DNA of 64,000 nt, from the NCBI GenBank assembly GCA_019636735.1, contig JAHBWY010000005.1:255880-319879 (forward strand), given 5' to 3'. The DNA comes from Phycisphaeraceae bacterium. GTDB taxonomy: Bacteria > Planctomycetota > Phycisphaerae > Phycisphaerales > SM1A02. Positions within the stretch are counted from its first letter, which is position 1. Each line of letters opens with the position of its first letter. The position numbers and the translations under genes are program-made. Below, piece after piece: positions 9,506-19,391 of this stretch. The notes below the pieces were generated by a model. The model saw nothing but the letters and a program-made list of their open reading frames with translations. It searched no databases and was not told the origin of the DNA.

Positions 9506-10405
9506 ATGTCGCGCGTGCCCGTGACGGTGGTCCTCCCCGTCAAGAATGAGGAACGACAGCTCGCTGCCTGCCTCGAGCGACTTCGCCGTTTTCACAGCGT
9601 GATGGTGGTGGACAGCAGTTCCACCGATCGCACGCCGCAGATTGCGCGAGACTTCGGCGCCCGCTATGTGAACTTCCAGTGGAACGGGCAGTTCCCGAAG
9701 AAGCGCAACTGGGTCCTTCGCACGCAGACCTTCGAGACGCCTTGGGTGCTCTTTCTCGATGCCGACGAGTTCGTCTCCGAGGAGTTCTGCGACGAGCTGG
9801 AGCGGATCCTCGCCACCACGACCCATGTCGGTTTCTGGCTCGTGTACCGGAATCACTTCATGGGGCGTCCCATCCGCCACGGGGCCAAGTTCAGGAAGCT
9901 GAGCCTCTTCAAGATCGGCTCGGGCGAGTATGAGCGCGTCGATGAGCAGAACTGGAGCGCGCTGGACATCGAGGTGCACGAACACCCGATCGTGGATGGA
10001 ACCACGGGCGAGATTCACGCGGCGATCGACCATCACGACTACCGCGGGCTGGCCCACTACATCGCCAAGCACAACGACTACTCCTCATGGGAGGCGCGGC
10101 GCTATCACCAGCTCCGCGATGAAGGTCGCCTGGATGACCCGAAGCTCACCCCCCGGCAGCGCACGAAGTACCGGATGCTGCCGAAGTGGTGGTGTGGGCC
10201 GGCGTACTTCATCGACAACTACTTCCGTCGCCTGGGGCTGCTCGATGGCGGCATCGGCTTCATCTTCTCGACGATGAAGGCGATCTACTTCTGGCAGATC
10301 TGGCTGAAGATTCGGGAGATCGACCGTGAGGACCAGCTCACGAAGTCGCAGGCCGTGCCGAAGGCGCCCGCAAGTGGATCATCCGCGCAGCGTGCGGGGA
10401 AGTGA
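9506..10405 (+). CDS. GT2-family glycosyltransferase, WaaE/KdtX-like
   Basis: 299 residues from the ATG at 9506. The GT-A pattern is clear: VTVVLPVKNEERQLAACLER, then VMVVDSSSTDRTPQIARDFG, and WVLFLDADEFVSEEF with the DXD-type metal site. The stretch FPKKRNWVLRTQTFETPW is typical of the WaaE-like group, which adds a hexose to lipopolysaccharide core or capsule units. The C-terminal part has the aromatic-rich region and amphipathic helix near FIFSTMKAIYFWQIWLKI that would lie on the membrane. It overlaps the end of the convergent FkbM gene by 27 nt. Confidence 0.88.
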   Translation: MSRVPVTVVLPVKNEERQLAACLERLRRFHSVMVVDSSSTDRTPQIARDFGARYVNFQWNGQFPKKRNWVLRTQTFETPWVLFLDADEFVSEEFCDELERILATTTHVGFWLVYRNHFMGRPIRHGAKFRKLSLFKIGSGEYERVDEQNWSALDIEVHEHPIVDGTTGEIHAAIDHHDYRGLAHYIAKHNDYSSWEARRYHQLRDEGRLDDPKLTPRQRTKYRMLPKWWCGPAYFIDNYFRRLGLLDGGIGFIFSTMKAIYFWQIWLKIREIDREDQLTKSQAVPKAPASGSSAQRAGK

Positions 10406-11167
10406 TTCAACCTTCTCCGCGGGAATCGCGAGCGTGTTGAAGACGCACGACGCGATCGGATTGGGCGACTCGCCATCGAACAACTGGTAGCCATGACCCC
10501 GGAGCAGGTCCGTCGCCTCGGCGCGCTGGGCGTCGCCCACCTCGATGTAGAGCACGGGGCGGACGCTTCGCAGGAGCGACTCGGCACCGCGCAGCACGGG
10601 AAGCTCCGCCCCTTCGACATCGATCTTGACCACATCAGGCCGAGGAAACGAGCCAAGCAGCGCATCGAGCGTGGTCGTCGGCACATGCACGCGCTCACGG
10701 ACTCCACCCATCTGCGTGCGCCCCGTGGTCGACTCGAGCGCGTTCGACGCGCGCCCCCGCGCGGCGATGAGAAAGGATGCCACGCCAATCTCTGACGAGA
10801 CTGCGACGGGCAGCACGCTCACGGGCAGATTGACATTCTGAGGCAGAGCCGCCGAGCGTCGCAGGAGCTGCGCCAACCAGATGTCCGCCTCGACGGCGAG
10901 CACTCCGCCCTCCTTCGCACGACTCGCCGCCGCGAAGGTGAAGACTCCGACATTCGCGCCGATGTCCCACACCTGCGACCTGGCGCCCACGAAGCGGCGG
11001 GCGAGATCGAGCAGCTCCGGGTGGAACGCGGAGAACCCCGGCTTCAGGTACTTGAGTTCCGCGTCGGGCGAAACGAAGAGCGGCGTCGAACCGAAATCGG
11101 GCGGCAGGTGCCGTTTGATGGCGCGCCCGCGAGAGAGTCTTTCAACAAGTGTGCGGATGAGCGGCAT
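10379..11167 (-). CDS. FkbM-family methyltransferase
   Basis: 262 residues from the ATG at 11167; the longer frame upstream has no family support. VWDIGANVGVFTFAAASR is the SAM-binding motif I, VLAVEADIWLAQLLRR motif II, and PDVVKIDVEGAELPVLRGA the FkbM signature block, followed by LYIEVGDAQRAEATDLLRG. FkbM-type enzymes O-methylate sugars or polyketides. Here a methyl group on a glycan sugar is the sensible guess, from the neighbouring glycosyltransferases. It converges on the GT2 gene, and their last 27 nt overlap. Confidence 0.87.
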   Translation of the reverse strand: MPLIRTLVERLSRGRAIKRHLPPDFGSTPLFVSPDAELKYLKPGFSAFHPELLDLARRFVGARSQVWDIGANVGVFTFAAASRAKEGGVLAVEADIWLAQLLRRSAALPQNVNLPVSVLPVAVSSEIGVASFLIAARGRASNALESTTGRTQMGGVRERVHVPTTTLDALLGSFPRPDVVKIDVEGAELPVLRGAESLLRSVRPVLYIEVGDAQRAEATDLLRGHGYQLFDGESPNPIASCVFNTLAIPAEKVESLPRTLRG

Positions 11168-11292
11168 GCGCGGGGATGACCGGGAAGTCGCGAAGCCTAA
11201 CCGCCCCGGGTCGATCCGGTGTTCAGGGGAGGCGCTCGGAGAAGGTGTTCGCCGCCGAGGCGCGTCGGCTCGGCGATCGTCTGGTCCGGCAC

Positions 11293-11577
11293 TCAGAAGA
11301 GACGCTCGGAGAAGCTTCCCTCCCGGAAGCGCGGCGTCTCCGGCCACGCCTCGTAGTCGGCGTTCGGATGAGCGTCGATCCACTCGATGAATCGCTCGAC
11401 ACTCGCCGGATCGGCCCGCACACGCCACTCCACGCCGAAGATCACCTGCACGCCGAGCCAGAGGTGCGCCGGCGCATTCCGACGCGCGAGCCCAGCCACC
11501 GGCTCAAGCAACGGCTGGATGCGCTCCGCCACGCGCCGGACCTGCTCTCGAATGCGTCGAAGTTCCTCTGGGGTCAT
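11293..11577 (-). CDS. Small protein of unknown function
   Basis: 94 residues, ATG at 11577, no good RBS seen. An amphipathic N-terminal helix (about 1-45, Arg/Glu rich) is followed by HLWLGVQVIFGVEWRVRAD, which looks like one hydrophobic strand or short membrane-associated segment, and an acidic, Trp-containing tail ending in SFSERLF. I do not recognise a family. The frame is kept because it fills the gap between FkbM and the divergent PVC cytochrome and its composition differs from antisense noise. Function unknown. Confidence 0.5.
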   Translation of the reverse strand: MTPEELRRIREQVRRVAERIQPLLEPVAGLARRNAPAHLWLGVQVIFGVEWRVRADPASVERFIEWIDAHPNADYEAWPETPRFREGSFSERLF

Positions 11578-11628
11578 GGCTGAACGACACGACTATTCTC
11601 CACGAAGCGATCACATCGCTCCAGACGC

Positions 11629-14600
11629 ATGAACGCCCTCATTTCGATCGTGCTTCTCTCGCTCGCCCAGCATGGCGGAAGCGCCGCCGCGCCTGATGCA
11701 GGCCCGCCCGGCGGGGCACCATCGCCTGACGCGTCACCTGCGGCAACTTCTGCGGCCGCTCTGCCCGCTCCGGCGTCCCCGACGGCGGCGCCCGCCGGCC
11801 CTCGCCCCATTCAAGTTCCGCCGGGTTTCGAGTGGGATCTCTTCGCGATGGAGCCGCTCGTCTCGGACCCCGTCGCCTTCTCGATCGACGAACTTGGTCG
11901 CGTCTTCGTCGCCGAGAGCGCTCGCCAGGAGCGCGGCGTGGAAGACAACCGCCACCAATCGTTCTGGCTCATTGACGATCTCTCGAACAGGACCAACGAC
12001 GATCGGTTGCGCATGTACGAGAAGTGGGCCCATCGCTTCGAGGGCGGCATGGCGCACTTCACGCGCTGGGCCGATCGGGTGCGCGTCCTTGTCGACCCCG
12101 ACGACTCCGGGCGCCCCACTCGCGCGATCAACTTTTCCGGTGACTTCAACGAACCGCTCGACGGCACCAACGCCGGGGTGCTCACCTACGAAGGCACGGT
12201 CTGGGTGACCTGCATTCCCACGCTCTGGCGATTCCGCGACACGACCTTCGATGGCGTGGCCGATGAGCGCGAGCGCGTGTTCGATGGCTTCGGTGTGCGA
12301 ATCGCGCTACGCGGCCACGACATGCATGGGCTGGTGATGGGCCCCGATGGACGCCTCTACTGGTCGATCGGCGACCGCGGTTATCACCTTGAACTGCCGG
12401 ACGGGCGCGTGCTCGCCGATCCCAAGTCCGGTGCCATCTTCCGTTGTGAACTCGACGGATCGAACCTTGAAGTCTTCTGCACCGGCCTTCGAAATCCGCA
12501 GGAACTGGCCTTCAATCGCTTCGGCGATCTCTTCACGGGTGAGAACAACTCCGATGCCGGAGATCGGGCCCGCATCGTCTGGTGCGTCGATGGCGCCGAG
12601 ATCGGCTGGGAGATGAACTACCAGACGCTCGAAGGCGCGAATCAGCGCGGACCGTGGAACCAGGAGCGCATCTGGAGGCTGTGGGAGGCGGGCGATGCGA
12701 CCGATCCGCGGCGCGCCGCGTGGGCACTGCCGCCGCTTGCGCATATCGGCAGCGGTCCCTCGGGGCTTGTTGCCTACCCCGGCGTCGGCCTTGATTCGAA
12801 GTACGACGACGCCTTGTTCATGTGTGACTTCCTTGGGGATCGGCGCTCGAGCCGTGTGCTCGCGATGACTCTCGAGCGCGACGGCGCCGGCTACGAAGTC
12901 CGCAATGTGCATCCCTTCGTGAGCGATGTGCTCCCCACCGATGTGGACTTCGACTTTGCCGGCCGCATGATGATCAGCGACTGGGACGCGGGCTGGGAGA
13001 GCAACGGAAAGGGTCAGCTCTATCGCGTGTGGGACCCGCGCTTCGTGAACTCCGACGAGGTGCAGGCTGTGACGCGACTTGTCGGCGAGGGATTCAAAGG
13101 ACGCTCGGAGGGGGAGTTGGCAGCGCTGCTCCAGAACCCCGACATGCGGGTGCGCCTGCGCGCACAATGGGAACTCGCCTCAAGAGGCGAGGGGGGCGCG
13201 GGTGAATTGCTGATGGCGGCCGGGGAGGCACCGCATCTCATCGCGAGGCTGCACGGAATCTGGGGATGCGGGCAGTTCCTCCGCACCGCTCGCGCGACCA
13301 CGGAGGATCAGCGAGAGGCGATCGAGTTCGTCGGTGGTTCGCTCACGGAGTTGCTCGAGGACGAGGAGCCGGAGATCCGAGCGCAAGTGGCCAAGGTGCT
13401 CGGCGAGGCCGCATGGATGCCCGCGCTCGAACCACTCATTGCGATCGCCACCGACGAGGACCCTCGAGTGCGCTTCTTCGCCGCCGGGGCGCTTGGTCGG
13501 CTTGGCTCGAAGGAGGCGATTCCCGCACTCACGGCGATTCTCTGGGAAAACCAAGATGAGAACCCCTACCTGCGACATGCGGCGAGTCTTGCCCTCGCGC
13601 GGATCGGAGATCGCGAGGCGCTCCTTGAACTCGCGGCGGATCAGTTCCCGCAGGTGCGCCTGGGCGCCGTCCTCGCGCTCCGTCGACTGCGCGATCCAGC
13701 GCTCGCTCGCTCACTCTTCGACCCGGAGCGCCGAGTGGCGACCGAGGCGGCCCGCGCCATTCACGACATGGAGATCGACGAGGCGTTCCCCGCGCTCATT
13801 GAGGTGGCTGAAGGCTGGTCCGACACGGCGAGCGCGGAGAGCACGAGATCGGGTCTCGCACCAGGCGATGTGACGGTGCACCGCGAAGTGTGGCGACCTA
13901 TTCCGAACACGACTCAGCTCGATCTCGCGGCGCATCCCGTCTTCGATCGCGAGCCGACCGCGGTCGAGACTCTGTCCGAGTTCGCATCGCCAGCCAACGA
14001 CGGCTCGCTCTATGCAGCTCGGCTTACAACCACCTTCGTGCCGTCGATGAGCGGCCCCCATCACTTCGACCTTGCGAGTGACGACCACTCGCTGCTCTAC
14101 CTCGTCTTTCCGGGCGATGATGGGGAACGGCGCCTTCTTGCCCGGGTGCAGGGGTTCGTGCAGGCGGGGCACTACGACGCGCAGCCGTCGCAGCGCTCCG
14201 GTCCCGTTCGACTTGAGGCTGGCGTGCCCTATCGGCTCGAGGTGCGCCATGCGCAGGGCGGCGGTATCGCCCACTGTTCACTTCGAGTGACCTATCCCGA
14301 TGGCCGAGTGGAGGATCCGCTTGGCCGTCGCCCCGAGCCCAATCTTGATGCGGTGCCGCTGCTGCGGCGGGCGATCGACGCCGCATTGCGCTCAGGCTCA
14401 GCGCGCGGCGCCGAGGCGCTCATGGGCATTGCTTCGAGTTCCGCCGTGCCGATGGCCATGCGACTCGAGGCACTCGAGGCCCTTCGGCTCTTCGCCGATC
14501 CGGTCGCTCGGAGACCGGGAGTGAACAGCCCCGCGCTCGTGCCGAGCGATCCTCCTGTGATGCGCGATCGTGTGCATGGCCGAGTGCATGCCGTCAATCT

Positions 14601-15555
14601 CGCCTCGCGGGACATCGAGGGCCTGCGGCGTGTGCTTTCCACGCGACTTCCGGCGCTCGCGGCCGATGCCCCCGACGCGATTCGCGCGCTCGCCCGGACC
14701 CTCGCCGAGGAACAGTCGATTGCGCTTGACCCGGCGGCGGCGCTCGCCACCGCGCGTGACACCTCGGCGCCGCCACGCGAGCGGGCGCAGTGTCTTCTGC
14801 TTCTTGTGCGCCTTCAGCATCCGGAGGCTGGCTCGCTGGTCGCCGATGCCCTGGTCTCGGCTGAACCGCTGCTCCGCATGGCGGCGCGCGAAGCGCTCGT
14901 TCGACGGCGCGATCCCTCGGTGACCGGCGAACTTCGTCAAGCGCTGGCCCAAGGTTCACTCAAGGAGCAACAGGTCGCGCTCGCGCAGCTCGCTTCGTTG
15001 GCCACACCCGCCGCCGATGCATCGCTCATCGAAGTGCTCCGCGCCGGGCGAAGTGACTCCGGTTCGTCCGAGTCAATGGCGCCAGCCAGTGGCGGCGAAC
15101 TCGGCGGGATCGCGCTGATGGGTTCGATCGCGTCGAGTCCATCCCTTCGCCTCGATCTTCTCGATGCGGCGGAGCAGCGTCGCGCGGAAGTCCCGGAGAT
15201 CGCGGCTGCCCTCGCGGCGTGGCAGCACGCCTTGCCCGCCGAGGGCGTCGAGCGACTCATGGAACTCTCGCTCGAAGGAGGCGATGCCGATCGGGGCGCC
15301 GCCCTCGTGAACTTCCATTCCGCCAGCGCGTGCCTGAGATGCCATGCGCTCGACGGCCACGGTGGCAACGCCGCGCCGGCCCTCGATGGAGTCGGCGCGC
15401 GTCTCTCGCGTCGCGGTCTCCTCGAGTCGCTCATCGATCCGAACGCCGCGATCGCCGAGGGCTACACCGCTCCGAGCGCGATGCCGGAGATGTCCACGCT
15501 CCTCACCCCGCGCGAGCTGCGCGACATTGTCGAGTATCTGCACTCCCTGCGCTGA
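11629..15555 (+). CDS. PVC-type heme-binding membrane-bound dehydrogenase-like protein with HEAT repeats, PA14-like insert and cytochrome c domain
   Basis: 1308 residues, with a short N-terminal hydrophobic leader followed by an Ala/Pro-rich spacer to about 60. From PPGFEWDLFAMEPLVSDPVA onward a beta-propeller of the membrane-bound dehydrogenase type runs to about 470 (DGRLYWSIGDRGYHL, GLRNPQELAFNRFGDLFTGE, GSGPSGLVAYPG). HEAT-like helices follow (about 480-730). Around 745-900 sits a PA14-like beta domain (FVPSMSGPHHFDLASDDHSL). More HEAT repeats lead to a terminal cytochrome c domain with CLRCH near 1235. This architecture is typical of Planctomycetes, and the proteins are exported. Substrate unknown; roles in periplasmic sugar or alcohol oxidation are proposed by analogy. 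It is monocistronic. Confidence 0.9.
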   Translation: MNALISIVLLSLAQHGGSAAAPDAGPPGGAPSPDASPAATSAAALPAPASPTAAPAGPRPIQVPPGFEWDLFAMEPLVSDPVAFSIDELGRVFVAESARQERGVEDNRHQSFWLIDDLSNRTNDDRLRMYEKWAHRFEGGMAHFTRWADRVRVLVDPDDSGRPTRAINFSGDFNEPLDGTNAGVLTYEGTVWVTCIPTLWRFRDTTFDGVADERERVFDGFGVRIALRGHDMHGLVMGPDGRLYWSIGDRGYHLELPDGRVLADPKSGAIFRCELDGSNLEVFCTGLRNPQELAFNRFGDLFTGENNSDAGDRARIVWCVDGAEIGWEMNYQTLEGANQRGPWNQERIWRLWEAGDATDPRRAAWALPPLAHIGSGPSGLVAYPGVGLDSKYDDALFMCDFLGDRRSSRVLAMTLERDGAGYEVRNVHPFVSDVLPTDVDFDFAGRMMISDWDAGWESNGKGQLYRVWDPRFVNSDEVQAVTRLVGEGFKGRSEGELAALLQNPDMRVRLRAQWELASRGEGGAGELLMAAGEAPHLIARLHGIWGCGQFLRTARATTEDQREAIEFVGGSLTELLEDEEPEIRAQVAKVLGEAAWMPALEPLIAIATDEDPRVRFFAAGALGRLGSKEAIPALTAILWENQDENPYLRHAASLALARIGDREALLELAADQFPQVRLGAVLALRRLRDPALARSLFDPERRVATEAARAIHDMEIDEAFPALIEVAEGWSDTASAESTRSGLAPGDVTVHREVWRPIPNTTQLDLAAHPVFDREPTAVETLSEFASPANDGSLYAARLTTTFVPSMSGPHHFDLASDDHSLLYLVFPGDDGERRLLARVQGFVQAGHYDAQPSQRSGPVRLEAGVPYRLEVRHAQGGGIAHCSLRVTYPDGRVEDPLGRRPEPNLDAVPLLRRAIDAALRSGSARGAEALMGIASSSAVPMAMRLEALEALRLFADPVARRPGVNSPALVPSDPPVMRDRVHGRVHAVNLASRDIEGLRRVLSTRLPALAADAPDAIRALARTLAEEQSIALDPAAALATARDTSAPPRERAQCLLLLVRLQHPEAGSLVADALVSAEPLLRMAAREALVRRRDPSVTGELRQALAQGSLKEQQVALAQLASLATPAADASLIEVLRAGRSDSGSSESMAPASGGELGGIALMGSIASSPSLRLDLLDAAEQRRAEVPEIAAALAAWQHALPAEGVERLMELSLEGGDADRGAALVNFHSASACLRCHALDGHGGNAAPALDGVGARLSRRGLLESLIDPNAAIAEGYTAPSAMPEMSTLLTPRELRDIVEYLHSLR

Positions 15556-15768
15556 ATGACGCGCACCGCGTTGCGCACCCTTGGGCGCATCAACCTCGAG
15601 ACACGCGCCCCTCGAGACCGTCAATCGCTGCCGATCGCAGATCACGAGATCACTGCATTGGCGAGAGACGCTCTCGCGCTCGCCGTCTCCAGTTCCGTGC
15701 ATTGCGCCCGTTGCTGAAGCCAGCCCGCGATCTCTCGCTTCAGCCGCCCCACGATGACACCGGCCACC

Positions 15769-16026
15769 TCAGCGCGTGGCAGGCGGCCGGAGGTCTTGAG
15801 CCTTTGCGCTCTCCGACCCTGGCCTCTCATTGGTGTGCGTTGGCGGCACGAGATGGGTGCTGCCAGCCCTCGCCTGCGGGGGCAGCGGTACATCGTCATG
15901 CAGCATTCGTCGCGCAGGGGAATCGAGATCCTCGAACTGGTCGTCACGGGTTGCCCAGATGAACGCCGCGAGGAATCCTGCGGCCACCACGAGCGAGATC
16001 GGCAGGGCGAAGAAGAGAAGTTCCAT
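15769..16026 (-). CDS. ccoS: cbb3-type cytochrome oxidase assembly protein CcoS
   Basis: 85 residues. MELLFFALPISLVVAAGFLA is a single N-terminal membrane helix, followed by FIWATRDDQFEDLDSPARRM, the CcoS signature. A polar tail of about 35 residues is longer than usual. CcoS is needed for cofactor insertion (heme and CuB) into the cbb3 catalytic subunit. It is the last gene of the cco operon, 21 bp after ccoI, the only real gap in that operon. Confidence 0.93.
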   Translation of the reverse strand: MELLFFALPISLVVAAGFLAAFIWATRDDQFEDLDSPARRMLHDDVPLPPQARAGSTHLVPPTHTNERPGSESAKAQDLRPPATR

Positions 16027-16047
16027 GGTGCACCTTCGAGCGTTTGC

Positions 16048-18573
16048 TCACTCCCTTGTCCGCGTTGAGTGGCTCGCGCCGCCCGGTGCGAAGCGAGTCG
16101 CACGAATCGCCACGGCCGTCACGGTCAGCCCGGAGATCGGCATGATGATGGCGGCAAGCAGCGGGTTCATCAGACCCGCGATGGCCAGTGAAGCACCGAG
16201 CAGGTTGTAGCCGAGGCTGAGCCCGAAGTTGAGTCGGATGACTCGCCTCGTGCGCTGCGCACCGGCAAGGAGCGACGGAAGCGCGCCAAGTCCATGGCGC
16301 GCGAGGCAGACATCGCCCACTTCGAGCGAGGCGCGCGTGCCCGTGCCGAGGGCCACGCCGACATCCGATGCGGCCATGGCCGCCACATCGTTCACGCCGT
16401 CGCCCACCATGAGCGTCGGGCCGTCGCCGCTCTCCTTGAGCCGCTCGATCAGCTCGAGCTTCTGCTCGGGGGAGAGGCCGCCCCGCGCCGCGGACTCATC
16501 GAGTGACAAGCGCTGCGCCATGCCCCGAACGATCTCCGGGTCGTCACCCGAGGCGATGACCACGCGCCACCCCCGACGCTCCAGCTCGCGCATGACCGGC
16601 TCCGCATCGGGCCGAAGAGGATCTCCCACGCCGGCCACGGCCACCACCTCGCCGTTCACCGCGACGGCCACCGGCGTCCACCCACGCTGGGCGATGGACC
16701 TGGCTACCTTGCGCCACCGCTCGGCATCGCGAGAGCTGACGGTCCAGTCTGCATAGACGAAGTCCAGACGACCGATCACCACCCTGGCATCGCCGACCCT
16801 GCCGAGCATGCCTGAACCTGGAACTTCGCGCTCATGCGTGACGGGCGGTTCATGCCGCGCCGCGCGCGCAGGCGAATCCAAGCTCCACTCGACAATGGCC
16901 GCGGCGATGGGATGCGCACTCAGGCGCTCGAGCGACGCGGCGAGCATGAGCGCCTCGGTCGAGCCTTCCACGCACTCCACGCGCATGCGCCCCTCGGTGA
17001 GTGTGCCGGTCTTGTCCACCACCAGCGTGCCGCGGCCTGACAATCGCTCAAGCACATCGCCACCCTTGATGAGCATGCCAACTCGCGCCGCCTTGGCGAG
17101 CGACGCGACGATCGCGAGCGGCGTCGCGAGCCCCAACGCACAGGGGCAAGTCACGACCAGCAGGGCCACCGTGTGCTCAAGCGCCGCGGCCGGGTCATGC
17201 GGCACCCAGAGAACGAAGGTCGCGATCGCGAGCACGACGACTGCGAGCAGAAACCATCCGGCAATTCGATTCGCGTACTCGACGACCGGAGCTCGATGCG
17301 ATGACGCCTCCTCGACCATCGCGCGGATGCGACCCATGCGGCTCTCGGCTCCGGCAGCCTCGACCGCGACTTCGACCGGGCCCTGGAGCAGTCGCGTTCC
17401 GGCCCAGCAGCGATCTCCATCGGCAAGCTCCACCGGACGACTTTCGCCGGTCAGCGCCTGAAGGTCGGCCCACACGCGCGATGTTCCCGCTGGCACGCGA
17501 AGTGAACCATCGGCGGGCACCACCTCGCCCGCGGGGACCACCACGATGTCGCCGGCGTGGAGCGCTTCGAGCGGAACCATCTCGACGGTGCCGTCGAGCT
17601 TGAGCCGTCGTGCGGCGCCTGGCAGAAGCGCGGCGATCAACTCGACCTGCTCCCGTGCCCGCTTCTGGCTTCGGAACTGCACGAAGCGCCCGGCAAGAAG
17701 GAGCATGACGAGCATCGAGAGACTCTCGGCATAGACGCCATCGCCCCCGCGCCAGGTGCTCCACGCACCACCGGCGAGCGCCGCAACCAGCGCCAGCGAA
17801 ATGGGGAGATCCACATGCGGCACGCGGCTGCGCAGGGCGAACCATGCATTGCGAAGGAGGATCCGCCCCGGAACGAAGACGCTCACGGCCGCAAGACCCA
17901 GCGAGATCCACTGGAGATAGGCGCGCGTCGCGGGGTCCATGCCATGGAACGACCCGCCATAGAGGGCGAAGGCGATGCCCATGGTGTTGGCTGAGATGAC
18001 CGCCGAAGTACCCAGCCTGATGAGCCACGCGCGATCGGCGCGGCGCTGATCAAGTCGTTCGCGGCGATCCCGAAGCGGCAGCACTTCGTAACCGAGGCGG
18101 GAGAGCAGCTCCGCGATTGCCGAGAGTTCGATCAGGTGCGGATCCCAGTCGATCTCGATCGCAGATCGCCCCGCATCGACGCGTGCCGAGATCACCCCCG
18201 GCCGAAGGCGCGGAAGCGACTCGATGAGCCAGAGACACGCGCCGCATCGAAGGCCGTCGAGGCCGAGCACGACGCGCCGACGCCGATCGTCGACCGCCTC
18301 GCTCTGCGCTTCGAGAAACGATGCGGAATCGAGCTCGAGGCGGCGCCGAGGCATCTCACGCGCCGGCGTGCCCACGGCCCCCTCGGCGTCTCGCAGCCGG
18401 TAGTAGTCACCGAGCCCGCAGCCGCGAATCAGGCCCCACACGGTGCGGCAGCCGGAGCAGCAGAAGCGTTCACCATTCGCACCGGCGGGAGCGCCGGCTG
18501 GGCATGGCTCGCCACAGTGAGCGCAAGGATGCTCCGTGACCTTCGCGTCGGTCATCTCGCTCCGCGCGATCAT
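16048..18573 (-). CDS. ccoI: Copper-transporting P1B-type ATPase CcoI
   Basis: 841 residues from the ATG at 18573, whose last two bases belong to the upstream stop (ATGA). The N-terminal Cys-rich part (CAHCGEPC, then FCCSGC) is the ferredoxin-like metal-binding extension seen in CcoI/FixI, followed by an HMA domain with GLRCGACLW. The P-type ATPase core has CPCALGLATPLA in the ion-binding helix, DKTGTLTEG with the phosphorylated Asp, and GDGVNDVAAM at the hinge. It exports or delivers copper for the CuB centre of the cbb3 oxidase. Confidence 0.95.
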   Translation of the reverse strand: MIARSEMTDAKVTEHPCAHCGEPCPAGAPAGANGERFCCSGCRTVWGLIRGCGLGDYYRLRDAEGAVGTPAREMPRRRLELDSASFLEAQSEAVDDRRRRVVLGLDGLRCGACLWLIESLPRLRPGVISARVDAGRSAIEIDWDPHLIELSAIAELLSRLGYEVLPLRDRRERLDQRRADRAWLIRLGTSAVISANTMGIAFALYGGSFHGMDPATRAYLQWISLGLAAVSVFVPGRILLRNAWFALRSRVPHVDLPISLALVAALAGGAWSTWRGGDGVYAESLSMLVMLLLAGRFVQFRSQKRAREQVELIAALLPGAARRLKLDGTVEMVPLEALHAGDIVVVPAGEVVPADGSLRVPAGTSRVWADLQALTGESRPVELADGDRCWAGTRLLQGPVEVAVEAAGAESRMGRIRAMVEEASSHRAPVVEYANRIAGWFLLAVVVLAIATFVLWVPHDPAAALEHTVALLVVTCPCALGLATPLAIVASLAKAARVGMLIKGGDVLERLSGRGTLVVDKTGTLTEGRMRVECVEGSTEALMLAASLERLSAHPIAAAIVEWSLDSPARAARHEPPVTHEREVPGSGMLGRVGDARVVIGRLDFVYADWTVSSRDAERWRKVARSIAQRGWTPVAVAVNGEVVAVAGVGDPLRPDAEPVMRELERRGWRVVIASGDDPEIVRGMAQRLSLDESAARGGLSPEQKLELIERLKESGDGPTLMVGDGVNDVAAMAASDVGVALGTGTRASLEVGDVCLARHGLGALPSLLAGAQRTRRVIRLNFGLSLGYNLLGASLAIAGLMNPLLAAIIMPISGLTVTAVAIRATRFAPGGASHSTRTRE

Positions 18574-19391
18574 GGCCCTTCCACCTCTCGGCAGCAGGCG
18601 GGAATCTCCTCGGTGGCCTCATCGAGGCTGCGACGCGCGGCGCTGAATGGCTGCTGCCGTGCATCGGCTCCGTGCTCCATGCGATGCGCGGCACGAATCG
18701 CCTCGACGCCATGAAGGGCGACCCGCTCGCTCCGCTGCACGGACACCGACACCGTGTGCAGGCCGATGACCACCATCGCCACACCCATCAGTGCCGCAAC
18801 GCTGCCTCGCCCCATCGAGGCGAGTCGTCCCGCGCCGAGCCCCACCGCGCTCAGGATGGGCACACTGCCCGCCCAGAACGCCACCATGGCCAGCCCTCCG
18901 CCGAGCGATGAACCCATGCCTGCGGCCACGGCCAGAAATGCCCAAAGCCATCCGCATGGAAGGGCGACCGAGAGCGCACCGATCATCATGGCTCGAGGCC
19001 ACGGCTGCACGCGCAGCGCCGCGCGGTGACCCGCTTGAAGAGCCTCGCTCAGCCATCGAGGAGTGCGCGCCTGCGACGCGAATCCGCCGTAGCGCATGAG
19101 TAGCGCGACACCGGTGAGGATGACCGCGACACCGGCCAGAATGCCCGCCAGGCGCTGGATCCCGACGAGTTCGCCGCTCAGGTTCAGGATCGCGCCGACG
19201 GAGCCCGCGGCCACGCCAGCCAGCGCGTACGCCACTCCACGCGAGAGGTGGTAGCACGCGATCGCGCCCGCTCCCACCGCCGCCCTCGGGCACCCCGCGC
19301 AGGACACCGTGGCAAGCGCTCCGCACATGCCCGCGCAGTGGAGGCTTCCCGCGAGGCTCGCGATGAAAATCGCCAGCAGCACTGCGGTCAT
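18570..19391 (-). CDS. SafE/TauE-like membrane protein of the cbb3 operon
   Basis: 273 residues from the ATG at 19391, overlapping the ccoH stop by 4 nt. SLAGSLHCAGMCGALATVSC is the hallmark of the small SafE-like (DUF-type urease accessory UreH-like) membrane proteins found in cbb3 operons. Six or so hydrophobic segments follow, with LPCGWLWAFLAVAAG between them. The C-terminal 55 residues are soluble and charged, ending in IPACCREVEGP. The His and Cys near the membrane suggest copper or heme handling during oxidase assembly; the exact role is not known. It overlaps the ccoI start by 4 nt. Confidence 0.85.
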   Translation of the reverse strand: MTAVLLAIFIASLAGSLHCAGMCGALATVSCAGCPRAAVGAGAIACYHLSRGVAYALAGVAAGSVGAILNLSGELVGIQRLAGILAGVAVILTGVALLMRYGGFASQARTPRWLSEALQAGHRAALRVQPWPRAMMIGALSVALPCGWLWAFLAVAAGMGSSLGGGLAMVAFWAGSVPILSAVGLGAGRLASMGRGSVAALMGVAMVVIGLHTVSVSVQRSERVALHGVEAIRAAHRMEHGADARQQPFSAARRSLDEATEEIPACCREVEGP

